A stretch of 64,000 bases of DNA from Streptomyces bauhiniae (GTDB lineage Bacteria; Actinomycetota; Actinomycetes; Streptomycetales; Streptomycetaceae): NCBI RefSeq assembly GCF_004784475.1, contig NZ_SRRT01000003.1, positions 186,001 through 250,000 of the forward strand, in the 5' to 3' direction. The position numbers and the translations under genes were made by a program. A model generated the notes under the pieces. That model saw nothing but the letters and a program-made list of their open reading frames with translations. It was not told the origin of the DNA and searched no databases. Of the stretch, positions 42,090-55,726 are shown piece after piece; position 1 is the stretch's first letter; the number at the start of each line of letters is the position of its first letter.

Positions 42090-44570
42090 TTACTCCCCCC
42101 GCACCCGCAACGCCCGCGCCAGGTCGTCGAGTTCGTCGGCGAGCTTCCGCCTGAGGGCGGGTACCGGGTCGGCGTCGCGCAGGCACGTCTCCCCCAGGGC
42201 CAGGTTCTCGGCGTCGACGGCGTGGTGCGGGAAGGCCCAGGCGCCGGCGGCGGTGGCGATGGCGGGCCCGCGCCGGGCGGACACCGCGACCGCCTCGTCG
42301 TAGTAGCGGGGTACGTACTCCCGGACGAGGTCGGCCTGTTCGGGTTGCCAGAAGCCCTGGGCGGTGGCCTTGAACAGGTAGTTGGAGAGGTCGTCGGTGG
42401 CGAACATCGACTCCCAGGCCCGCCGCTTGGCCTCCGGGTCGGGCAGCGCGGCACGGCAGCGGGCGGCGCCCTCCTGGCCGTTGGCGGAGGGGTCGCGCTC
42501 CAGTTCGGCGGCGATGGCGGCCTCGTCGGTGGCGCCGAGCACGGCGAGCCGGCCGAGGATGCGCCAGCGCAGCTCGGGGTCGAGTTCGGGCCCGCCGGGC
42601 ACGGTGCCGTCGGCGAGCCAGGCGGCGATGGCGTCGGGCTGCGCGGCGACGTCGATGAAGTGCCGTACGGCGACCAGGCGCAGGCCGGGGTTGTCGCCGT
42701 CCTCGGTGCGGCGCAGCAGGTCGCGGCAGAGGGAGCGGAGGGTGGCAAGCGCGGCGGGCCGCTCCTCGGGGGTGAGGTAGCGGTCGGCGATGTGGGTGCC
42801 GGCGAAGGCCAGGACGCCCTGGACGAGGGCGAGGTCGGTCTCCAGCGGGAGGTGGGCGCGGGCGGTCTCCAGGTAGGCGGCGGGCGGGAGTTCGCCGTCC
42901 CGTACGGCGTCGCGCAGGGCGTTCCAGACGACGGCGCGGGTGAGCGGGTCGGGCAGGCCGGAGAGGCTGGTGCGCAGGGTCTCGAAGGACTCGGGGTCGA
43001 AGCGGACCTTGGCGTAGGTGAGGTCGCCGTCGTTGAGGAGGAGCAGCGCGGGCCGCTTGCCGAGGGGCTGGGGCACGGTCTGGGGCACGTCGAGGCCGAC
43101 GCGCTCGCGCAGGGTGAGGCGGCCCTCCTCGGTGAGGTCGTGGTCGTAGACGCCGGCGGTGACGCGGTGCGGGCGGTCTCCCTCGTGCTCGACGGTCAGG
43201 ACGCGCTTGCCGTCGGCGGTGGTGAGGCGGGGGGTGAGCTTGTCGACGCCGGTGGTGCGCAGCCAGGCGTCGGCCCAGGCGGGGACGTCGCGCTCGGTGG
43301 CGGAGGCGAGGGAGTCGATGAAGTCGGCGAGGGTGGCGTTGCCGAAGCGGTGCCGTTCGAAGTGGACGTTGATGCCGGCCAGGAAGTCCTTCTCGCCGAG
43401 CCAGGCGACGAGTTGGCGCAGGGCGGAGGCGCCCTTGGCGTAGGAGATGCCGTCGAAGTTGAGCAGCGCGGCGGCGGTGTCGTCCACGGACTCGGGGGCC
43501 ACGGGGTGGGTGGAGGGGCGCTGGTCGGCGTCGTAGCCCCAGGACTTGCGGGTGACGCCGAACTCGACCCAGGGCTGGGTGAAGCGGGTGGCCTCCAGGG
43601 TGGTCTGGTAGCCCATGTACTCCGCGAAGGACTCGTTCAGCCAGATGTCGTCCCACCACCTGAGGGTGACGAGGTCGCCGAACCACATGTGGGCCATCTC
43701 GTGCGCGATGACCATGGCACGGGTCTGCCGCTCGGTGTCGGTGACGGCGGAGCGGAAGACGAACTCGTCGCGGAAGGTGACGAGTCCGGGGTTCTCCATG
43801 GCGCCGGCGTTGAACTCGGGGACGAACGCCTGGTCGTAGGAGTCGAAGGGGTAGGGCTCCTCGAACTTCTCGTGGTATCGGTCGTACAGGGCGCGGGTGA
43901 TGTCCAGGATTTCGTCCGCGTCGGCGTCGAGGTACGGGGCGAGCGAGCGGCGGCAGTGGATGCCGAAGGGCAGCCCGCGGTGCTCGGTGCGCACGGAGTG
44001 CCAGGGGCCCGCGGCGACGGCGACGAGGTAGGTGGAGATCAGCGGGGTGGTGGCGGCGCGCCAGCGGCCCCCGCCGAGGTCCTCGGTGATCCCGTTGGCG
44101 AGCACCTGCCAGCCCTCGGGGGCGGTGACGCTCACGTCGAAGACGGACTTGAGGTCGGGCTGGTCGAAGGCGGCGAAGACGCGCTGGACGTCGTCGAGGA
44201 AGAGCTGGGTGTAGACGTAGGTCTCGCCGTCGGTGGGGTCGGTGAAGCGGTGCATGCCCTCGCCGGTGCGGGAGTAGCGCATGACCGCCTCGACGGTGAG
44301 TTCGTGCTCCCCCGCGGTGAGGTTCTTCAGCGGCAGCCGGTTGCCGTCGAGGGTTCCGGTGTCCAGGGGCTGTCCGTCGAGGGTGACGGCGCGCAGCTCG
44401 GCGGGCTTCAGCTCGACGAAGGTGTCCCCGTCCGTGCGCGCGGTGAACCGGACCGCGGTACGGGAGCCGAAGGTCTCGTCACCGCATGTCAGGTCGAGAT
44501 CGACGGTGTAGCGGTGGACGTCGAGGAACTCTGCTCGGGCTTGCGCTTCGTCGCGCGTCAGTACGGACAT
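42090..44570 (-). CDS. pepN: Aminopeptidase N (M1 family)
   Basis: This 826-residue cytosolic zinc aminopeptidase of the M1 family has GAMEN at residues 256-260, the zinc site HEMAHMWFGDLVTLRWWDDIW from H290 with E313 in LNESFAEYMG, and an all-helical C-terminal ERAP1-like domain (about 520-826). It removes N-terminal residues from peptides. The start is MSVLTRDEAQ at 44570; an in-frame ATG at 44579 is a close alternative, and neither has a strong ribosome-binding site. It is convergent with the GNAT gene (24-base gap). Confidence 0.95.
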   Translation of the reverse strand: MSVLTRDEAQARAEFLDVHRYTVDLDLTCGDETFGSRTAVRFTARTDGDTFVELKPAELRAVTLDGQPLDTGTLDGNRLPLKNLTAGEHELTVEAVMRYSRTGEGMHRFTDPTDGETYVYTQLFLDDVQRVFAAFDQPDLKSVFDVSVTAPEGWQVLANGITEDLGGGRWRAATTPLISTYLVAVAAGPWHSVRTEHRGLPFGIHCRRSLAPYLDADADEILDITRALYDRYHEKFEEPYPFDSYDQAFVPEFNAGAMENPGLVTFRDEFVFRSAVTDTERQTRAMVIAHEMAHMWFGDLVTLRWWDDIWLNESFAEYMGYQTTLEATRFTQPWVEFGVTRKSWGYDADQRPSTHPVAPESVDDTAAALLNFDGISYAKGASALRQLVAWLGEKDFLAGINVHFERHRFGNATLADFIDSLASATERDVPAWADAWLRTTGVDKLTPRLTTADGKRVLTVEHEGDRPHRVTAGVYDHDLTEEGRLTLRERVGLDVPQTVPQPLGKRPALLLLNDGDLTYAKVRFDPESFETLRTSLSGLPDPLTRAVVWNALRDAVRDGELPPAAYLETARAHLPLETDLALVQGVLAFAGTHIADRYLTPEERPAALATLRSLCRDLLRRTEDGDNPGLRLVAVRHFIDVAAQPDAIAAWLADGTVPGGPELDPELRWRILGRLAVLGATDEAAIAAELERDPSANGQEGAARCRAALPDPEAKRRAWESMFATDDLSNYLFKATAQGFWQPEQADLVREYVPRYYDEAVAVSARRGPAIATAAGAWAFPHHAVDAENLALGETCLRDADPVPALRRKLADELDDLARALRVRGE

Positions 44571-44658
44571 GGGGGCCATGCTGCCCGATCGCCCCCGGCG
44601 GCCGACAGGGGCGGTTCGGTACGCGGCTTATGTCCGGCCCCGCGCGGGCGTACGCGGG

Positions 44659-44997
44659 TCAGGGGCGGGTGTGGGCGGAGTCCTCGGCGATGCGCTCGTG
44701 GTGCCGGATCACCTCGGCGACGATGAAGTTCAGGAACTTCTCGGCGAAGGCGGGGTCGAGGCGGGCGTCCTCGGCGAGGCTGCGCAGCCGCTCGATCTGG
44801 CGGGCCTCCCGGCCGGGGTCGGCGGGCGGCAGGTGGTGGCGGGCCTTGAGGCGGCCGACCTGCTGGGTGGCCTTGAAGCGTTCGGCCAGCATGTGGACGA
44901 CGGCCGCGTCGATGTTGTCGATGCTGGCCCGCAGCCGCTCCAGCTCCTCGCGGGCCTCGGGGTCGACGTCACCGGTGCCGGTGTTGCTGATGGTCAT
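44659..44997 (-). CDS. Chorismate mutase, AroQ class
   Basis: This 112-residue all-helical enzyme converts chorismate to prephenate on the Phe/Tyr branch. LERLRASIDNIDAAVVHMLA and ERFKATQQVGRLKARHHLPP carry the conserved Arg and Lys active-site residues, and FIVAEVIRHHERIAED is the C-terminal helix. Length matches a stand-alone AroQ. The ATG at 44997 gives MTISNTGTGDVD. It is divergent from the HExxH protein gene with only 64 bases between starts. Confidence 0.9.
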   Translation of the reverse strand: MTISNTGTGDVDPEAREELERLRASIDNIDAAVVHMLAERFKATQQVGRLKARHHLPPADPGREARQIERLRSLAEDARLDPAFAEKFLNFIVAEVIRHHERIAEDSAHTRP

Positions 44998-45061
44998 GGG
45001 CGTCAACCCTACGGGGCGCGGGGCGGTGGCGTCGCTGGTGGGCGGTTCTACAGTGGGAGGG

Positions 45062-45985
45062 GTGTTCCGGGCGACCTTCGGGGGTGCGGGCGTGGTGGCA
45101 GGCGGACCGGTGGAACACGGCTTTCCGCACCTTGAGACGGTGCGGGCGGCGGTCACCGCGCTGTACCGGCGGCTGTCGGAGGACGGCCTGCGGACCTTCG
45201 CGGCGAGCGTGGCCCCGGCCGACGTGGCCTTCGGTGACGAGGACGATCTGCACCTGGGCGCGCAGCGGGTGGCGCGGGAACTGGTACGGCACTTCCGGCT
45301 GCCGGACGCCCGGCTGATCGTCTGCTTCCGCGAGATGACGCACGCCGCCGACGTGGAACTCGCGGCGGGCCCGGAGTACTTCGTGGAGCTGAACGACCGT
45401 TTCCGCACCCATCGGCGGGACATCGGCGCGGCCCTCGCGCACGAGGTGGCCCATGTGTATCTGCACCGGCTGGGCCTTGCGTTCCCGACCACCGCCGAGA
45501 ACGAGATCCTCACCGACACGGTGACCACGTATCTCGGCGCGGGCTGGCTGCTGCTGGACGCCTACCGGGAGCACGGCGAGGCGTCGCAGAAACTCGGCTA
45601 TCTCACCCCGGAGGAGTTCGGCTACGTCCTGGCGAAGCGGGCGGCGGTGTTCGGGGAGGACCCGGCGGTGTGGTTCACCAGCCCGCAGGCGTACACGGCG
45701 TACGTCGCGGGCCGGGACCGGGCGCGGGCGGACGAGCGGCGGGCGCCGCTGAGCGCGGCGGGCTGGGCGGCCCGGCGCCGGTACGCCCACGACCGGCGTG
45801 ACTCCGCCCGGCACGACTCCGGCCGGCCCCGTCCGGATTCCCCCTACGCGTTCACCCCGGACGGGGCGGGCCTGAAGGTGTCCTTCCCGTGCCCGGTGTG
45901 CCACCAGCGCATCCGGCTGCCGGTACGGGGCCGGGTCAGGGCCCGCTGCGGGCTGTGCCGGACGGTGCTGGAGTGCGATACCTAG
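45062..45985 (+). CDS. Putative zinc metallopeptidase with C-terminal zinc ribbon
   Basis: This approximately 307-residue protein carries HEVAH at residues 127-131 (IGAALAHEVAHVYLHRLGL), a classical zincin motif, with E147 in AENEILTDTVTTYL as possible third ligand. It ends in a four-cysteine zinc ribbon (C277, C280, C296, C299: FPCPVCHQRIRLP, ARCGLCRTVLE). Between them is a His/Arg/Ser-rich linker. No signal or membrane segment is present. The start is uncertain: GTG 45062 has its GGGAGG too close, and GTG 45092 or 45110 are in frame. I do not recognise a named family. Confidence 0.75.
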   Translation: MFRATFGGAGVVAGGPVEHGFPHLETVRAAVTALYRRLSEDGLRTFAASVAPADVAFGDEDDLHLGAQRVARELVRHFRLPDARLIVCFREMTHAADVELAAGPEYFVELNDRFRTHRRDIGAALAHEVAHVYLHRLGLAFPTTAENEILTDTVTTYLGAGWLLLDAYREHGEASQKLGYLTPEEFGYVLAKRAAVFGEDPAVWFTSPQAYTAYVAGRDRARADERRAPLSAAGWAARRRYAHDRRDSARHDSGRPRPDSPYAFTPDGAGLKVSFPCPVCHQRIRLPVRGRVRARCGLCRTVLECDT

Positions 45986-45993
45986 GGGGTGTC

Positions 45994-47205
45994 TCAGTCG
46001 GGGAGGCGGTCCAGCAGCCAGGTGGCGAGTTCCTCGGTGACGGCCGTGTGCGGGGTGGTCGTGGAGGACCAGGTGAAGTCGTCGGCCTCGCTCTCGTCCG
46101 GGGCGATGTCGTCCAGGTTCGCGTAGAGGTCCTTCTGCTGGTCCAGGTCGCGCAGGGCGACCGCGCTGACCGTGGGCACGAAGCAGACCTCCTCGTGCCG
46201 CAGGTCGACCTGGGCGCCGGCCTTCTTCAGGGCGTCGGCGAGGATGCCGTAGGAGCGCAGGGTGCCGCCGGGGGCGCCGTCCAGCTCGGGGAGGTCGCCG
46301 GTGGTGATCGTCTTCTCCGACGCGGGGAAGCGGCGCTTCAGCTCGGCGACGGTGACCTCGCGGCCCTGCGCCTGGGCGGAGAAGGCGGTGCCGGGGTAGA
46401 CCCGCTCCGACTTCAGTACGGTCTCGCCGGGCGGGACGGCGATGCCGGTGCCGTCGCCCCGGCCGTTGGCGACGGCCAGGATGCGCGGGATGCGCGGCCA
46501 GCCGCCGACGTCGGCCAGGCGCTGGAGGAACTCGCGGCGCTCGGGGGCGATGCCGTTCTGGCCGGTCATCGCGTCGTAGTGGCGCCAGAGCATCTGGCGG
46601 GCGGCCGGGCTGTTCATCTGCCGCGCGAAGTCGTTGGGCACCGGGATGAAGTGGGCGAACGCCTGGAGGCCGATGGGGATGTAGGCGCCCCGGTGCGGGG
46701 TGTCGTAGGAGAAGTACACGCCGGTCTGGTGGTCCATGCGGTCGTGCTCCATCTTGGCGAGCGCGTAGCGGCTGACCAGGCCGCCCATGCTGAAGCCGCC
46801 CACCATGAGGCGGGTATCGCCGAGCCGTTGGGCGATGGTTCGCAGCACGGCCTCGGTGACGGTGCGGGCGTTGTCGAGGACGGAGGCGCTGCGCTCGTCG
46901 AAGCCGACCAGGATGACGTCGCGGCCCCGGCGGCGCAGCTCGGTCAGGAAGGGGAAGTCGCGGTCGAGGCCCGCGTAGAGCCACGTGAGGTCGCTCTTGC
47001 CGAGGTTGAAGCCGTCGGCCATGATCACCGGGCGGACGATGCCCTGGTTGCGCTCGCCGTGGTACACGTGGGCGAAGCCGCCCCGGAGCGTCCACTTCTC
47101 GTCGGGCTCGGGGGCGGTGTAACCGGCCGGGGGCGCGGTGGTCAGCGGGCCGGTGAGGGTGAACTCCCCGACGCCGCGCTCCGCCTGCTCGATCTGCTCG
47201 GACAT
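45994..47205 (-). CDS. Alpha/beta-hydrolase (esterase/lipase-like)
   Basis: This 403-residue cytosolic protein has an alpha/beta-hydrolase core. The nucleophile elbow GFSMG is at residues 137-141 (Ser139) in LMVGGFSMGGLVSRYALA, preceded by VIMADGFNLGKSDLTWLYAG with an oxyanion region; YFSYDTPHRGAYIP follows. A possible catalytic His lies late (TTTPHTAVTEELATWL). The layout resembles lipases of the LCAT/PGAP1-like group. No signal peptide is present. ATG 47205 has GGAAGGAG upstream. It is convergent with the HExxH protein gene and divergent from the rhomboid gene. Confidence 0.75.
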   Translation of the reverse strand: MSEQIEQAERGVGEFTLTGPLTTAPPAGYTAPEPDEKWTLRGGFAHVYHGERNQGIVRPVIMADGFNLGKSDLTWLYAGLDRDFPFLTELRRRGRDVILVGFDERSASVLDNARTVTEAVLRTIAQRLGDTRLMVGGFSMGGLVSRYALAKMEHDRMDHQTGVYFSYDTPHRGAYIPIGLQAFAHFIPVPNDFARQMNSPAARQMLWRHYDAMTGQNGIAPERREFLQRLADVGGWPRIPRILAVANGRGDGTGIAVPPGETVLKSERVYPGTAFSAQAQGREVTVAELKRRFPASEKTITTGDLPELDGAPGGTLRSYGILADALKKAGAQVDLRHEEVCFVPTVSAVALRDLDQQKDLYANLDDIAPDESEADDFTWSSTTTPHTAVTEELATWLLDRLPD

Positions 47206-47451
47206 GGCCGTCTCCTTCCGACCACGCGGGCGCGTGGGTCGGGACATCATCAGCACGCCCCGCGGACCTGCCCGAAATGCCTCGCCGGTGCGGTCACGCC
47301 TAAGAGTGCGCGGCGAGCGAGGCGCTGACGCGGCGTCGGGAAATCGGTTGATCACAGCCTGAGGCGCGGCCATCCTGCGATGATCCGATATTTTGTTCGC
47401 CGCCGTCCCCACCGGCTCACTTCGACACCCCTTTCCTCTAAGGAGCCGGCC

Positions 47452-48369
47452 GTGACCGCCGAGTCCGCCGTGACCACGTGCTTTCGTCATCCCCGGGTGG
47501 AGTCGCACGTCCGCTGCACCCGCTGCGACCGCTACATCTGCCCGGACTGCATGCGCGAGGCGTCGGTCGGCCACCAGTGCGTGGAGTGCGTCCAGGAGGG
47601 CGCCCGCTCGGTACGGCAGGCACGGACCGCGTTCGGCGGCCGGATCAGTACGTTTCCGCTGGTCACGTGGGTGCTGGTGGCGCTGAACGTGCTCGCCTAC
47701 CTCGCCGGGCTGGCCCGGCCCTCGATCACGGACCGGTTCGGGATGCTGGGCGCGGGCCTGGTCGGCCCGGACGGCGGCCACTACCTGTGGCAGTACCCGT
47801 ACGACTCGGTGCTGACCCCGGAGGGGGTGGCGGGCGGGCAGTGGGAGCGGCTGCTGACCGGCGCGTTCCTGCATCTGCCGCCGGACGACGGGATCGGCGT
47901 GGTGCACATCGTGCTGAACATGGTGGCGCTGGTGAACGTCGGCCGGGTGGTGGAGACCCAGCTCGGCCGGGCCCGCTATCTCGCGCTGTATCTGCTCTCG
48001 GCGCTCGGCGGCTCGGTCCTGGTGCTGCTGATCGCGCCGGACGTGCCGACGGTGGGCGCCTCGGGGGCGGTCTTCGGCCTGGGCGCCGCGTACTGGGTGA
48101 TGGGACGCCGGCTCGGTTACGACATGCGGTCGGTCAACCAGTACATGACGGGCCTGCTGATCTGGCTGGTGGTCTCGGCCTTCGCGACCTCCTGGCAGGG
48201 CCACCTCGGCGGCCTGCTCGCGGGCGCGGTCGTCACCCTCGCCTTCGCCTACGCCCCACGCGGCGACCGCCGCACCCTCATCCAGTGGGCGGCGTGCGCG
48301 GGCCTGCTGGTGCTGCTGCTGGGGCTGGCGGCGGTGAAGGTGGCGACGCTGACCAGCGGCACCTGGTGA
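47452..48369 (+). CDS. Rhomboid family intramembrane serine protease with N-terminal zinc finger
   Basis: This 305-residue protein starts with a small B-box-like zinc-binding module (C10, H13, C22, C25, C30, C33, H41, C43, C46; TRCDRYICPDC) and continues into a six-helix rhomboid domain. The catalytic pair is Ser204 in VGASGAVFG and His250 in WQGHLGGLLAGA; the second-helix HIVLNMVAL segment is family-typical. It cleaves membrane proteins within the bilayer; substrates are unknown. GTG 47452 has AAGGAG seven bases upstream. A strong terminator follows at 48378-48423. Confidence 0.92.
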   Translation: MTAESAVTTCFRHPRVESHVRCTRCDRYICPDCMREASVGHQCVECVQEGARSVRQARTAFGGRISTFPLVTWVLVALNVLAYLAGLARPSITDRFGMLGAGLVGPDGGHYLWQYPYDSVLTPEGVAGGQWERLLTGAFLHLPPDDGIGVVHIVLNMVALVNVGRVVETQLGRARYLALYLLSALGGSVLVLLIAPDVPTVGASGAVFGLGAAYWVMGRRLGYDMRSVNQYMTGLLIWLVVSAFATSWQGHLGGLLAGAVVTLAFAYAPRGDRRTLIQWAACAGLLVLLLGLAAVKVATLTSGTW

Positions 48370-48377
48370 GAAGGCGG

Positions 48378-48423
48378 CGGCGCCTGCCCGGGCGTCCGGT
48401 CGGGGACTGTCGGGCAGGCGCCG
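48378..48423. terminator. Terminator between rhomboid gene and gltD
   Basis: CGGCGCCTGCCCG (48378-48390) and CGGGCAGGCGCCG (48411-48423) form a perfect 13-pair stem with a 20-base loop between two convergent genes, so it can end both transcripts. Confidence 0.85.
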
Positions 48424-48469
48424 TCTGATGTTCCGTACGCCGTTGTACGGCACACCGGGTGTGCGGGTG

Positions 48470-49925
48470 TCAGACCGCCAGGGCGCTGTCGGTGGGGCGG
48501 ATCGGGGCGGGCAGGTCGCTGGCCCCGGTGAGGTGGCGGTCCACGCCACGGGCGGCGGAGCGGCCCTCGGCGATGGCCCACACGATCAGGGACTGGCCCC
48601 GGCCCGCGTCACCGGCGACGAAGACACCGGGCACGTTGGTCTGGAAGTCGGCGTCGCGGGCGATGTTGCCCCGCTCGTCCAGCTCCAGACCGAACTGGTC
48701 GACCAGGCCGTTCTCCCGGTCGGTGCCGGTGAAGCCCATGGCCAGGGTGACCAGTTGGGCCGGAATCCTGCGCTCGCTGCCCGGCTTGGGGGTCAGCTTG
48801 CCGTCGATGAACTCGACCTCGGCCAGGTGCAGCGCCTGGACGTTGCCGTCCTCGTCGCCCTCGAAGTGCGTGGTGGAGACGGCGTAGACCCGCTCGCCGC
48901 CCTCCTCGTGGGCGCTGGTGACCTTGTACAGCATGGGGAAGGTCGGCCAGGGCTGGTTCAGCGGGTGCCGCGCGTCGTTCGGGCGGGGCATGATCTCGAG
49001 CTGGGTGACGGAGGCCGCGCCCTGGCGGTGGGCGGTGCCCACGCAGTCGGCGCCGGTGTCGCCGCCGCCGATGACCACGACGTGCTTGCCCTCGGCCGTG
49101 ATCGGCGGGGACACGTAGTCGCCCTCCTGGACCTTGTTGGACAGCGGCAGGTACTCCATCGCCTGGTAGATGCCGGTCAACTCCCGCCCCGGGACCGGGA
49201 GATCACGGGCGGTGGTGGAACCGGCGGCGATGACGACCGCGTCGTACCGCTTCTTCAGGTCGCCCGCCTTGAGGTCGCGGCCGATCTCCACGCCGGTGCG
49301 GAACCGGGTGCCCTCCGCGCGCATCTGCTCGATACGGCGGTTGATGTGCCGCTTCTCCATCTTGAACTCGGGGATGCCGTACCGCAGCAGGCCGCCGACG
49401 CGGTCGGCGCGCTCGTACACGGCGACGGTGTGGCCGGCGCGGGTGAGCTGCTGGGCGGCGGCGAGGCCGGCCGGGCCGGAGCCGATGACCGCGACCGTCT
49501 TGCCGGACAGCCGCTCGGGGATGCGCGGGGCCACGTCCCCGGTCTCCCACGCCTGGTCGATGATCGAGACCTCGACGTTCTTGATGGTCACCGGCTGCTG
49601 GTTGATGCCCAGCACACAGGCCGACTCACAGGGCGCGGGGCACAGCCGCCCGGTGAACTCGGGGAAGTTGTTGGTCGCGTGCAGCCGCTCGGAGGCGGCC
49701 GCCCAGTCCTGCCGGTAGGCGTAGTCGTTCCACTCCGGGATCAGGTTCCCGAGCGGACAGCCGTTGTGGCAGAACGGGATGCCGCAGTCCATGCACCGGC
49801 TGGCCTGCTTGCCGATGATCGGCAGCAGGGCGCCGGGGACGTAGACCTCGTTCCAGTCCTTGACCCGCTCGTCCACGGGACGGGTCCGGGCGACCTCGCG
49901 GCCGTGGTTCAGAAAGCCCTTGGGA

Positions 49926-49933
<8 letters not shown>
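48470..49933 (-). CDS. gltD: Glutamate synthase (NADPH) small subunit
   Basis: This 487-residue subunit passes electrons from NADPH to the large subunit. The N-terminal ferredoxin-like region has the cysteine cluster [17 protein letters not shown] and [15 protein letters not shown] for 4Fe-4S centres; [16 protein letters not shown] binds FAD and [19 protein letters not shown] binds NADPH. It ends [14 protein letters not shown]. Its ATG overlaps the last eight bases of gltB, so the two are translated together. Confidence 0.96.
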
Positions 49934-54530
<4,597 letters not shown>

Positions 54531-54947
54531 CGGCTCTCCCGTCGTCGTCAGTGGCGTGTGGCAGGTGCCGAGGGACGACGCTGGCCCTCTGCTGGTGCAA
54601 AATTTCGTGCAGGTTACATGATGGAACGCTTGTCGGGAACCGGATACTCCGTTCCACCATGCGGACGCCACAGGGGGGCGCGGCGGGGTGCCGTGGGGTA
54701 CGGCGGCGCCGCTCCGGGCGGCGGGGACAGCGGGGTTTCACTGCGGTTTCGAGCGAGGTCCTGCGACTGGGCCGGACGGGTGGTGACCGGTCGGACCCAG
54801 GGGGCGGAAGAGGCGTCGTCGCCCGTCCCGCGAGTGCACCGCGGGCGCCGTTGCCCGCAGTGCTTACGGCTCATGCCCGACGCTCAAGCGCGCGAAACCC
54901 GCGAGTAACAATTATTTATGCGTGCCCCGGCATATGTCCAGGGTCTC
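54531..54947. other. 417-bp region between gltB and the VIT1-family gene
   Basis: This holds the gltB leader and its regulatory sequences near 54600-54640, where base composition turns AT-rich (AAAATTTC). From about 54640 to 54890 it is GC-rich with no supported gene; short ORFs on both strands there lack ribosome-binding sites and domain similarity. At 54905-54918 an AT-rich AACAATTATTTATG precedes the 3' end of the next minus-strand gene. I cannot place a terminator for that gene. Confidence 0.5.
54602..54617 (-). promoter_or_regulatory. GlnR-box-like site upstream of gltB
   Basis: On the minus strand GTAAC (54613-54617), six bases, then GAAAT (54602-54606) fit one a-b half of the Streptomyces GlnR element gTnAc-n6-GaAAc, with nine of ten defined positions. 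The site is 72-87 bases before the gltB start. Only one half-site pair is evident, so affinity may be low. Confidence 0.45.
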
Positions 54948-55679
54948 TCAGCTCACAGCGGTGTCGAACAACGCGCCGAGCGCGAAAGTAACCCCTGCTG
55001 CCGCGCCGCCGAGCGCGAGCTGGCGGAGGCCGCTGTACCACCAGCTACGGGCGGTCACCCGTGCGACCACCGCGCCGCAGCCGAAGAGTCCGGCGAGTGC
55101 GAGCAGTACGGCGGGCCACAGCGCGGTCGCGCCCAGCAGGTAGGGCAGGACGGGCAGCAGGGCGCCCAGGGCGAAGGAGCCGAAGGAGGAGACGGCGGCG
55201 GTCAGCGGGGAGGGCAGGTCGTCGGGGTCGACGCCCAGCTCCTCGCGGGCGTGTATCTCCAGGGCCTGCTCGGGGTTCTTGGAGAGCTGGCGGGCCACCT
55301 CGCGGGCGAGGCCGGGTTCGACACCGCGCGAGGTGTACAGCGCGGCCAGCTCGTCCTGCTCGGCCTGCGGGTGCCTGCGCAGCTCACGGCGCTCGACATC
55401 CAGCTCGGCCTGGACGAGTTCGGCCTGCGAGGCGACGGAGGTGTACTCACCGGCCGCCATCGAGAAGGCGCCGGCCGCGAGCCCGGCGAGGCCGGTGATC
55501 ACGATCGTCTGGTGGCCCACCGAGCCGCCCGCGACCCCGGTCATCAGGGCGAGGTTGGAGACCAGGCCGTCCATCGCGCCGAACACGGCGGGGCGCAGCC
55601 AGCCGCCGTTGACGTCGCGGTGCGTGTGGTTGTCGCGGTGCGCCTCGTGCAGCGCGGCCCCGGTCTCGATGATCGCCAT
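54948..55679 (-). CDS. VIT1/CCC1-family iron/manganese transporter
   Basis: This 243-residue membrane protein is of the VIT1 (vacuolar iron transporter) family. WLRPAVFGAMDGLVSNLALM is helix 1 with the conserved Asp, AAGEYTSVASQAELVQAELD is the family signature, and helices 3-5 occupy about residues 160-240 after a charged metal-binding cytosolic segment (about 90-150; ELRRHPQAEQDELAALYTSR). It probably moves Fe2+ or Mn2+ out of the cytosol. The ATG at 55679 has GAGGACC upstream. An iron-box-like site lies 13-31 bases before it, which supports an iron role. Confidence 0.88.
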   Translation of the reverse strand: MAIIETGAALHEAHRDNHTHRDVNGGWLRPAVFGAMDGLVSNLALMTGVAGGSVGHQTIVITGLAGLAAGAFSMAAGEYTSVASQAELVQAELDVERRELRRHPQAEQDELAALYTSRGVEPGLAREVARQLSKNPEQALEIHAREELGVDPDDLPSPLTAAVSSFGSFALGALLPVLPYLLGATALWPAVLLALAGLFGCGAVVARVTARSWWYSGLRQLALGGAAAGVTFALGALFDTAVS

Positions 55680-55691
55680 GAGGACCCCCGG

Positions 55692-55710
55692 TAAGCTGAG
55701 CCAAAGCTAA
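55692..55710 (-). promoter_or_regulatory. Iron-box-like (DtxR/IdeR/DmdR-type) operator upstream of the VIT1-family gene
   Basis: Read on the minus strand the site is TTAGCTTTGGCTCAGCTTA, matching 14 of 19 positions of the established actinobacterial iron box TTAGGTTAGGCTAACCTAA. It lies just downstream of a TAGAAT -10 element (55721-55726), covering roughly +4 to +22 of the predicted transcript, and ends 13 bases before the ATG. A repressor there would block transcription. Confidence 0.6.
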
Positions 55711-55720
55711 GTTTGGACTG

Positions 55721-55726
55721 ATTCTA
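55721..55726 (-). promoter_or_regulatory. -10 element of the VIT1-family gene
   Basis: TAGAAT on the minus strand lies in an AT-rich stretch, 42 bases before the start codon and immediately upstream of the iron-box-like site. At 17 bases upstream the -35 hexamer is weak (TAGGTT). Confidence 0.5.

Noticed and set aside
54614..54874. Small minus-strand ORF between gltB and the VIT1-family gene
   Set aside because: It has no ribosome-binding site or similarity, and overlaps the gltB regulatory sequences.
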